DNA from: Leucaena leucocephala | Lineage: Eukaryota > Streptophyta > Magnoliopsida > Fabales > Fabaceae | Direction of reading: 5' to 3' | Assembly: GCA_037074615.1 (NCBI GenBank) | Contig: CM073558.1 | Location: 10,106,001-10,170,000, forward strand | DNA length: 64,000 bases | Shown here: one piece after another, positions 37,901 to 49,900 of the stretch | How positions within the stretch are numbered: position 1 is the stretch's first letter | Layout: every line of letters begins with the position of its first letter | Notes under the pieces: model-generated | What the model was told of the DNA's origin: nothing | What the model saw: only the letters and a program-made list of their open reading frames with translations | The model's database searches: none | Translations under genes and position numbers: made by a program

Positions 37901-40900
37901 GAAGAATTTGGCATCTTCATAGCGAGCCCTGAAAATGAAATGTAAATAATATGCCAGTTTTAAAGTGGATGGACTAGAGCCTCCATAAATGAACATAATG
38001 ACATGAGATATTAAAACAAACAGCATTATGCAAATGAGAGATTGGTTATGAAAAACAAGCATTGGACGCAAAATACATAGGTTTTATTGTCCTTAAAAAG
38101 CCAAAGAATCCAATTATCACAAAAATGTACAGGGCCTACAGCCTATATCTCAAACATTCTGCCAAATAAAAGCAATCAACTATAGAATTACAGGTGAAAG
38201 AGTTAATATGAATATAGACTCCAAAATGAACATAGGCATTGATACTTATAATATGAATATAGACTCTAAAATGCACGTTGTTCAAACAGTAATATTAGAC
38301 TGCATACATTTTTAAAGCAATATATTACACTGCATACATTTTTAAAGAACTATATAACATTAGTTAATTGACAGATGAATACCGAAGCACAGCCTCATTT
38401 CCTCTCCTTACAACAGCTTCATTGATTGCTCCATTTGCAACCTAACGAAGATCTCATGTCACTTAACCGTTGAAAAGATAACCATTCAATCGTTCTAGAA
38501 GATTAGGCATTTAATCAGAACTCACAGCAATAAAGTATGGCAGCAATCCTCCGTTTTCATCACATACAGCAAAATACTTTTGGTGCTTTTGCATAACCTG
38601 CAGATGTACATAGTAGTTATTTACCATTTTCACTACTCTTCAAAACTCGGAAGCTTGCATAGAATGGTATCAATTTTTCCATTAATGAACATCCTGTCCA
38701 TCTCAAAAGCGGATTCTATGCAATGCTCAAGATTGACAAAGCACAAACCTTGTTAAATGATATGCCATATGATAAGGCATTAAGTTTGGGTGCTCATCAA
38801 TCTGGATTGTTTCGATTAGTACTGGATGTTCCAGATTTAATGTTATTTTACATTCAAATTTTTAATTAGATGCACAATCTACAATCTAAAATAAAGATAA
38901 TATTTCAAATGTTACTATGTAGTTTACAACAAGCTTTACAATCTAAAATAAAGATAATATTTTAAACCTTACTATGTACTCTTAATATCTTTATCCTACT
39001 AGATGAGGTCAACTACATGGACTACATTACCCCAATTTACTCTATCAACAACCCACTCTTTAGACATACCCTTTAGTAAAAAGCCCCATTCAATAACATC
39101 TTTGGGTGTTCTTCTCAATATTCCTCTACCTCTCTTTACAGGATTCAAGACAATTTGTTCAACCCTCCTGATAACACTCCTTCAGCCTTCTTTGTATATG
39201 TTTCGAATCCAAGTCACAAATCAGACAGAGAATCATTCTCTTGACCATGAATTTTTCTTCGGCTTTCTCTACTAATACAGTGAAAAAAGATGTGTTATTG
39301 TGGCACTATAGGTAACCTTCATTACATCTCAAAATAATTTTGTCATCTTATGAATAACGATGCCTTTCCTTTCACTTGTGATGTTTGCCAACTTTCAAAC
39401 CACACTAAAGCATCTTATAAACATCCTTATCATCAATTCTCTCAACCCTCTTATGTCGCATCTCTCTCTAATGCAAAATCGTTTGTAACATTTATTGGCA
39501 ATCACACTCATTTCACATGGGCTTTCCTCATGAAAGAAAAATCATATTTAATACCCATTTTCATGAATTGCAAAAAATGATTAAAAACCCAGTTTCAAAC
39601 CCCTATCTTAACACTTTGAAGTGACAACAGGAGGGAATATATGAGTTCATGTTGAAGATATTGGGATTAAATGACGAGATTATAGGGATTAAGAAGGAGA
39701 GATTATAGCAAATTACATTATGATTCTACCTTGATTCATTCCCAAATATCCGCTATAAATCCCATCTATTGTGGGATCTTATGTGTATATATGTAACAGA
39801 ATAGCAATGTCAAGGTATAGAAGAAATATACAAAACCTTTCTTTATCTCCCTGCCATCTTCATTGTTGTAGTCGGTATGTCAACACACATGGTATCAGGG
39901 CAGGCCATTGGTTCTGTCCACTCTTCTGTCAACGACACCACCTCGTCCGACAGAGCTTCGTCCGACAGAGCTTCAAAGTCACCGGCCTTGAAGGGTCGAC
40001 CATTCTCATTGTGTTGGAACGTCTCACCAATGACAATTACCTTGATTGGAGCCAATCCATGCTCCTTGCCCTTGACAGAAGAAATAGACTTGATTTCATT
40101 CACACTAATCAACCTCCCATTGGCGACATTAACACCCGTCAGCGATATAAGTCAGACAACGCCTTAGTTGTGTCGTGGCTTCTTAATTCAATGCTCCAGA
40201 TCGTCCGACGCAGTTTTATGTTTCTTACCTCCACCAAAGCCATATGGGTCGCCATAAAAGAAGCATATGGAAAACGCCAGAACGCCTCTCTGCTATTCGA
40301 CCAGCGAGCTCGACTCTGGCCAGCTAAACAAGGCATGCAACCTCTTAACACCTACTACCTTGAGAAGTAGGCATTGTAGCAGGAACTCGACCTACTCCAA
40401 CATCGAATATGGCGTGATCCAGAAGATGCAACTGAATATCGCCAAGTATTAGAGGAAGAAAGATTGTTCAAGTTCCTGGTTGGCCTTGATCCCATCTACG
40501 ACGTTGTCCGTGGCCGCCTTCTCAGCAGTGTCCTTTTGCCGACCGTCCCCGAGGCATTCGCTCTGTTACGAGATGAAGAATTTCGTAGCTCTGTCATGTT
40601 TGATGAATACAGAGTTCCTCGACCGCCATCGACTGTGGCGTCTGCTCTCGCCACTCGTGTTGCTGAATCTGGGACCATAAGAGAGCGTCCTTGGTGTGAC
40701 CACTGCAAGAAGATGGGCCACACCAAGGACATCTACTGGGACCTCCATGGGAATCCCCCAGACTGGAAGCCAAAGCCACAGTGACCAAAAAGCCACCTAG
40801 CCAACGCCTCTGAATCAGAAGACATGGGCTCAACTCCAACAGGCCCACTTCAAGAATCAACAGGTCCACACTTTTCTGGGCCAACACACACCTCCCACTC

Positions 40901-43900
40901 CAGCATGTGTCCATTCCCTGCAGGCCTAAGTCATACTCTGGCCCAAGTTATGAATCAGACCCATTCAGCGTTATTCTTAAGAGATTGACTGCTCTTGAAA
41001 ATCAATCTCGTAAGCAGCAACCTATTGCGAGTATGGTCCTATGAGGTAATTTCTTTAAAGCCTTTGCTACCATTAAAAGTAAGAATACGGGTCCTTGTTG
41101 GATAGTTGACTCAAGTGCTTCTGATCATATAACTGGTGATGTCTCATTGTTCTCCACCTATACCCCTGCCACATCCCGTCTCACGGTTAAAATTGCTTAT
41201 GCTTCTGATTCTACGGTCGTTGGTAGTGGAACAATTAATTTCTCAACTACTCTCACACTTCATCATGTTTTGCATATTCCAAAATTAAAATGCAATTTAT
41301 TATCTGTGAGTCAATTAAATAAGCGGGAGCGATGTCATACTAATTTCTTTGCTACTCATTGTATATTTTAGGATCACGGGGACGAGGATTGGTGTTGCTA
41401 AGGAATTTAACAGGCTTTACTACCTAAATGATTGTCACCATCCAGCATCGTCTTTTTGTAATAAAGTGTCTCTCCCTAGAACTAGCGAACTAGAACTATG
41501 ACACAAAAGATTAGGGCATCCCAGCTTTCATTATATGTGTAAGATGTTCACATCTATTTGCAGAAATAAAAATTCTGAATTTTATTGTGACTCATGCGAA
41601 TTGGCCAAACATCATCGTACTTCATTTCCTAACACCTCCTATCATCCCTTAAAACCTTTTTCCATTATCCACAGCGATTTGTGGGATCCATCTCAAATTC
41701 CTAACTGTACTCAAGCAAAATGGTTGATGACTTTTATTGATGATCATACCTGTGTCAGCTAAATCTTCCTACTTAAGGATTAAACCGAAATTTGTCAAAC
41801 ATTCATTGATTTTTATCATATGGTCCATACCCAATTTAAACCTCTCCATACCGATAGTGGTACTGAGTATTTTAATCAGTCACTCTCTACCTTTCTTACA
41901 CGGTATCCTTCATAAGAGTTCCTGCCAACATAGCCCTCAACAAAATGTGGTTGCTGAACGTAAAAATAGGCACATTCTAGAAACTGCCCGAGCTATTCTC
42001 TTTAGTACTGTTCCTACCTACTATTTGGATGATGTCAATCTCACTGCTACCTTCCTGATCAACAGAATGCCTTGCAAACCCTTGTCCTTCCAAACATCCC
42101 TCCAAATTCTACACCACTACTTCAACCTACCCTATCTTGAAAATAACCTACTATTACGAGTCTTTGGTTGTACTACCTTTGTTCACTTATACCATCCTCA
42201 TAAACTCGACCATAAGTCTGTCAAATGCATTTACCTAGGCCCTGTAAGGCACTTGAAGGGGAAAAAATGTTTTGATCCTGTCTCTAAACATCTATACATT
42301 ACTTGTGATGTCACCTTCCATGAAAATGTTCCCTTCTATGCCTTGTCCTCAATTCAGGGGGAGAATTGGAGTAAACCTCAGATTATTCAAACAGACACCG
42401 AATCCATGTATCCTCAATGTGAACCTGATCGAATCTTATATTCTTGAAAATACCACACATGATGAGCCAAGTAAGGAGAACATTAGTTTAGGGGGAGACA
42501 CTAATAGGTGGGGACAAGTCTATAGCAGTATAATATGGACATGATAGGTAATATATCTCAAGTAACTGATACAACCCAAGAGTTTGAACTAGGAGCAAAT
42601 CTTGACCATGCAAATGAGAAAAATGAGGACCCTGACCTTCCCATCGTAGAAAGAAAGCAACGAAGATCCTGTACTAAACACCCTATAGAAAGGTTTGTCT
42701 CTTATCAGGCTTTGTAATCAAAACATTATGCTTTTGTGTCTCACCTTGATCAGATCAGCATAAAAGAAAGCATAAATGGGGCCCTTGATAGTCCTGAATG
42801 GAGAAGAGCAATGATGGCAGAAATGGAGGCCCTAGAAAGCAACAAAACATGAAAAGTGGTTAAGCTACCTAAAGGCAAGAAAGTAGTAGGCTGCAAGTGG
42901 GTATACACCCTAAAATATTACATTGATAGGACCCTTGATAAATATAAAGCAATATTAGTGGCAAAGGGTTTCACTCAAGTTTATGGCATAGACTACACTG
43001 AGACATTTGCACCAATGGCAAAACTCAACACAATCAGGGTACTATTCTCTATGCGGCTAACCTAGACTTGCCGTTACACCAGATAGAGAACCAAGTGTGT
43101 AGACTGAAGAAGTCATTGTACGGCTTAAAACAATCTCCTCGAGCCTGGTTTGAAAGATTTACCAAGGTACTTAAATCTCAAGATTATGCACAGGGACAAA
43201 GTGACCACACCCTATTCTTTAGACATCTAAATGGGAAAATTGTTCTCACAGGTGATAATCCTGTAGAAATTGATAGGATCAAGAGGGCACTGAACAAAGA
43301 ATTCCAAGTTAAAGACCTAGGAAAAATGAAGTACTTCCTAGGTATGGAAGTTGCTAGATCGGCAGAAAGAATTAGCATCTCGCAGAGAAAGTATATACTA
43401 GATCTTTTAAAAGAAATAGGCATACTTGGCTGCAAACCGAGTAATACTCCTATACGAGCTGACAAAATAAGTGATGCTGAAGACCTAGGGAAGGCTATAG
43501 ATATGGGGAGATACCAGTGTATGGTGGGTAAGTTAATCTATTTATCTCACACTCGACCAGATATTGCATATGCTGTCAGTATGGTGAGCTAACATTCTCA
43601 TGACCCCAAACAAAAACACTTGAACGAAGTTTACAGGATCCTTTGATAGTGGAAGGGCTCTCCTGAGTTAGGCATTTTGTTCAAAAAATCCGATAACAGA
43701 AACGTCGAGATGCTAACAAATGCTGACTAGGCAGGAGACCAAGATGATAGACGATCTACCTCAGGTTATGTTACCTATGTTTGAGAAAATTTAGTCACTT
43801 AGCGTAGTAAAAAGCAAAGTGTGATTGCTAAAAGCAGCATGCAAGATGAGTTTAGAGCTATAGCTCTGGGAATCTGTGAAGGTCTATGGATGAAACGAAT

Positions 43901-46900
43901 ACTATAAGAGTTGAAGATGCCAATGAAACTACCTATTAGACTACATTCGAACAACATGGCAGCAATTAACATATCACATAATCGAATTCAACATGATAGA
44001 ACAAAACATGAGGAGATAGACATTTCATCAGAGAAAAAATTGATGTAAGGACAATTAAGCTCAAATATATCCCTTTAAAAGGACAGACGGCTAACGTGCT
44101 TACAAAGGAATTGACCCAAGATAAGTTTAAATATCTAGTTGGCAAGTTGGACATGATGAATATTTATACTCTAACTTGAGGGGGAGTGTTGAAGATATTG
44201 GGATTAAATGAAGAGAGATTATCGGGATTGAGAAGGAGAGATTATAGGAAATTACATTATGATTATATTCCTGGATTCATTCCCAAATATCCACTGTAAA
44301 TCTCATATATTATGGGATCCTATATGTGTATATATGTAACAGAATAGCAGTGTCAAGGTACAGAAGAAATATACAGAACCTTTATTTATCTCCCTGCCAT
44401 CTTCATTGTTGTAGTCGGTATGTCAACACACAGTTCTACCATATAACACAACCTTAGAATAATGGGATTCCTCACCAAACCAATTGCGTAAATACAACAC
44501 GAAAAAATGACACTATTGACCACAAGAATAGGCATTTTTTAGAGGTAACTCGTGCCTAAATGTTTACAAATAATGTTCCCATCACTGCTGGGGAGAGGTT
44601 GTCCTCCAAAACTCTAGACTTTCAAACTTCAATGCTAATTCTCTATTCCCGAAGCATAATTCTACGAGGGACAAAGGGGAGAATGAGAGAGATAGACATA
44701 GAGTAGAGGTAAACGAGAAAAATAGGAGAGACAGAGAGAGAGACAAGAGAGGAGTGAAATTCTATTCCATCACTTATTCACTAATCACAATTCCATTTAC
44801 AACTTATCCAATCCGCTCTATTTGTATTTATAGGCCTAAGGACTTGTTAACTAACTCCCTCCTTTTTATTATATTTATATACCAATAGCCCCTCATTTAA
44901 ACTAGAGCTCTACTAAACTAAAGCCAAGTAACATTATAATTAATTCTCCTTTAAACCTTTCTTGAACCAAAGATCTTGGAAGGAGACCATTGAAGAAATT
45001 CTTACAGCCTTTTCAAATCTGGACCCATACAAATTGTAAGACCTTGCAGAAATGTTATTGGGCTTTTTTCTTGTCTACCATATTCAAAGCCCGTATACCC
45101 ATTTATCAAATGCAATTGACCTTCACAGAACTCTTGCTACTTGAAGATGAGAATATCTTCAGAAAATTCATCTTTGCTCAGCCACATGAATACTAAGTCT
45201 AGAGAATCCAGAAAATTTCTTAGCTTCATAGATAACACCTTCACTTTACTTCTTCAAGACCCAGCTGCAAATCTCAACTTGCAAGAACTTTCGAGCACAA
45301 GGATTGGCAGCCAACATCAATAGTGATGAAGTAGGGATACACGATAACCAATGAACATACAGAGATTAAGGGAGAGGAAAAACAGAGGTTGGGAAAGGAC
45401 TTAGGGGCAAGAAGCGGACTAAGGTTGTTGGTATTGATGACACACCACTGGTTTTCACATACCCAGCATCTAAAGTTGAAGAAAACAACGAAACAAAGGC
45501 ACTCAATCCAACTACTAAACTCATGTTTTCCATGTTTCAAGGTTGGGAAAGTTAGTGACCAAACCACGTATGGAGAGACCAAACCCACTCGATATTGTCT
45601 TTTATCGCTATACCTCTCCATTGAACTCAAGGCTTGTTACATTGACCCCAAACAACTTTGTCGCATCACTCCTCCATCGCTTTTGCCTTCCAACTACTTC
45701 TAATTGTGTATATCTTGCTTGCACTCTAACTCATTCTTGGGAGGGTGGCAAACAAAACTCACCACTTAAGCAATGCGGGGCTCGTGTCCCTGGGTACTCT
45801 TATTGGAACTCATTCTTGACTAGTAGATGCATCTTCTTCCGCTCACTCTGCTAAAGTATCTCTTGCATTTTAGCCAAGAGTTAGGCTTCAAGCATGGTAC
45901 AGGGTTTGAATAAACAAACTGATTTTGTATAATCTTCTTGTAATGTTGAGACTTTGTATGGTAAGTCTGAAAATAATTAATGGTTGTAAGCATTTAAGAC
46001 ATTATGAGAGATATGGTGAGATAGTAGGAGATAATAGGATGATTAATTCAAATAAGATTAAGATATCCTAGGATATTATTGTTATTTTCTATCTAATTGC
46101 ACTCTATAAACTAAGTAGCTCTTATAAATAAAATCATGACAGTATTCAGGCCCTCAACTTCTACATGGTATCAAAGTTAGGAGGAAGAATACCGCCACCA
46201 TAGCACTATAGTGTACAGCCAACGACGTCTGACAGATCAGCATGACGTGCAACGGATCAAGGAGCAACGAGACAGCCCCCAACGTCGACAGAGTCCACCA
46301 GCATCGATGATGTACAGCCCACAACATGCGAGTCCAGCTAGCCATCGACAGTGAACTAGCTGCTACCAGTAAGTCTACAACCTCAAATGCAAATGCAACT
46401 TCGGCCAGCTAGCGAGTGACAGAAAGAGGCCTCTGTCAACGTCGCCCTAAGTCCCTACGACGGGTGACCAGTGGAAAGAAGCCTGCGAAGTTGCGCCTTC
46501 TTCTCCCGTCCAGCGAGCCTAGTAATGTGAGTGGCAGCCCAACCTCCGACGGTCGAGTCCTGACAATTCCCGTCTAGTTAGCGAGCCAACTCGAGGTCGT
46601 TCGGTAAGCCGAGCAGCGTGTGAAGGTCACCAAGTTTTTTTTTCCTCCTTTCTGGATCAAGTTCAACAGAAGAAGAGTCCCAAGTGAGTATGGGCCCAAT
46701 GATGCAAAACAAAACAAAAAGTTTCCTTTCAACGTATACGAGCCCAAGTGATGAGTCCAGTGCTCTAGAAGGCTTTAGTGACGAGCCCAGTACACTGGCA
46801 AGTAAGTGACGAGCCCAGTGCACCAGCAGGCTTCAGTGATAAGCCCCAGTGCCCTAGCTAGCTTTTTTTTTTGGACAGTAATGGAAATTTCATTTTATGG

Positions 46901-49900
46901 GTCCTCAAATATAGATCCTCCATCTGTCCACGCTATGAGCAAAGACCAAATGAATCAATTGTTCGGGTATTTCAAAACTCTTCATACTGAACAATCTTCT
47001 GCTCCTATTGCCCACTGAGGTACTCATGTTGCTGCTTTACATATATTTGTCCCCACTGAATGGATTGTTGATACAGGAGCCTCCAATCATATGACTTCAT
47101 ATGTCAAAATATTTTATTCCTATTTTCCTCTAACTAGAAGTAAATCAATTAAGATAGCTATAGGTTCTTATTCTCCTATAACTGGCACCGGGGCAATCCA
47201 TCTGACAGACAAATTACATCTTGACTCTATTTTACACGTTCCACACTTGACTTGTAATTTACTATATATCAGTAAGCTGACCAAACAACACAATTGCTCT
47301 ACTTAGTTCTTTCCAACTCATTGTGCTTTTCAAAATCTCTCGAGGATGATGATTAGCACAGCTAAGGAATATGAGGGGCTCTACTACCTGGATGCTTCTA
47401 CGATGAGTACTTTACATTGCCGAATAAGTGGCTTAGTCTCGACTTCTAATGACAATAACATATTATTATGGCATAAAAGGATGGGTCATCTTAACTTCTC
47501 TTATTTACAAAAATTGTTACCACATCTACCTTGAATAAAGGCACTATTTCTCATTGTTATATACCTATCAATCCCTAAATTTTTTCTGGGGGAATGCCAT
47601 ACTCATTCCTACTTATTTAATTAACCGTCTCCCTAGTAGAGTTCGGTCTTATATTGCTCCTTTGGATAAACTCAATGAAACTTACTGTGTCACTGACCTT
47701 GATTACACCTTACCACTTCAAGTCTTTAGTTGTTCTCCCATCATCCACCATCTAAATTTCATACCCCATATGTCAAGTGTGTAATTTTAGGCTACTCCAA
47801 CTCCCAAAAAAGGTATAGGTGCTATGATCCTATCACTAAACACCTATTTGTCAGCCGAGATATTTACCTTCGAAGAACATGAGCCCTATTCAGCAAACCT
47901 TCAACTCAGGGGGAGAATTAGAGTGAGTTTCAGCTTGAGTGTCTTCCATAACTCATACCCCCATCAGCCCCTATTAAGCTCTCTACAGACCCATCCAATG
48001 TTATGCCACGACGGGAGGTCCAAGATCAACAATTTAGTCTTATTTACTCACGTAGAAATAAATAGGTAGTTGGGTCCAACATACCCAAAGAGGTCCCAAT
48101 CTCATGTGTTGGATCTATCTGTTAAAAGACAAGTCTGTTGTTCCCTTTGTTTTTATTGAGTTTTTTCACTATGTCAAAAATCAGTTTAATACCACAATGC
48201 AAGTTCTTTACACGGATAATGGGACATAATTTTTTAACCAACATTTTGACAGTTTCCTTAAAGCTAATGGTGTTGTGCACAAAAGCAATTGTCCTTATAG
48301 TCCTTGTAGAATTATAGGATCTGAATAGTCCGATGATCATTGCTTTGGCTTATGCCTCATATATATACACAGTTCTTGGGAATCAAATAAGATACACCAA
48401 GATAAAATCAAATCTCTAATAACTACACCTAAATCAAATCTGATATGTTTCTAATAATAACAATAATATCTCTAACAATAATATCCTAATATTAATGATT
48501 TGGATATTAGAATATTCCCACACTCCCCCTCAAGTTGGATCATAGATATTGACCATGTCCAACTTGCCTAGAAGCCGTTCAAATATTTCTTCTGGTAGTC
48601 CCTTGGTGAGAATATCTGCAGTTTGTAGCCTTGTAGGTATGTAGGTGAGGCACATAATCCCATCCTCTACTTTCTCACGAATGAAGTGTCTGTCGATTTC
48701 CACATGTTTAGTTCTGCTATGCTAGATAGGGTTCAAGGCCATATTTATAGCAGCCTTGTTGTCACAAAATAACTTTAATGGAGCATCTATCTTCAAATGA
48801 GCCTCTTTTGCAACTCTTGCTAACCATAGACCCTCCATGATTCCTTGAGCAAGTGCTCGTAATTCTGATTCTGCACTACTTTTAGCCACTACTTTCTGTT
48901 TCTGACTCTGCCAAGTGACAAGATTTCCCCATACAAATGTGCAATAGCCAGAGGTTGATCGACTGTCTTCTTGTGATCCTGCCCAATCAGCATCGGTGTA
49001 GATTTCTACCGATCTATTTGTGCTCTTTCTAAAGAATAGCCCACGGCCAGGAGTACCTTTTAAGTATTGTAGTATCTTGTAAGCTGAGTCCATATGTTTC
49101 TTCCGTGGATCATGCATATGTTGACTGGCAACGCTCACTGCAAAGGCGATATCAGGACGTGTGTGTGAGAGATAAATGAGTTTCCCAACTAACCTTTGAT
49201 ATCTTCCTTTGTCTGTTCTCATTTCATCCCTTTCTCGTTTCTTCTGCTTGTTCTCATCCTTGTCAGTTTCCACTACAGTTTGCTTTTTCTTTTGTTTTAC
49301 TGTGCTGATAGGGACTTTACTAGGTTTACACCCAAGCATTCCTGTTTCCTTGAGTAGATCAAGGATATACTTTCTTTGAGAAACATAAATACCACCCTTA
49401 GATCTTGCTACTTCCATACCAAGAAAGTATTTCAACTTACCAAGGTCTTTGACCTCAAATTCATGATTCAGGGCTACCTTGATTCGATCAATCTCCTTAG
49501 TATCATTTCCTGTGACAATAATATCATCTACATAGACAATAATAATAGTGATGAGGTCATTACGACGGGATACAAATATCGTGTGATCAGATAAACTTTG
49601 CTGATACCCTTCAACCTTGAGAACACTAGAAAATCTGTCAAACCAGGCACGTGGTGATTGTTTCAGCCCATAGATGGACTTTCTCAGCCTACATACCTGG
49701 TTCTGTCTTCCTGCTTCAAAACCTGGTGGGAGTGTCATGTACACTTCCTCTTTTAAATCTCCGTTGAGGAAGGCATTCTTAATATCAAGTTGTTCTAGGG
49801 GCCAATCTAGATTTGCTGCTACTGAGAAGAGAACCCGTATGGTATTGAGTTTCGCAACAGGTGCAAAGGTTTCGTTGTAGTCAATACCATGCGTTTGCGT

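Larger units (their letters stand above)
39650..44432 (+). mobile_element. Full-length family-A copia, decayed
   Basis: LTRs at 39650-39889 and 44187-44432 both begin TGTTGAAGATATTGGG and end TGTCAACACACA. Primer site TGGTATCAGGGC follows the left LTR, and TTGAGGGGGAG precedes the right. Flanks are GTTCA and GTTCT, a 5-bp duplication with one change. Order gag, protease, integrase, RT, RNase H is complete for a copia of 4.8 kb, but the coding region has stops, frameshifts and deletions. Confidence 0.92.

Noticed and set aside
45274..45854. Possible gene between the split LTR and the outer copia
   Set aside because: Overlapping frames on both strands, no recognisable domain and no splice pattern. 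Left as unassigned retroelement interior.
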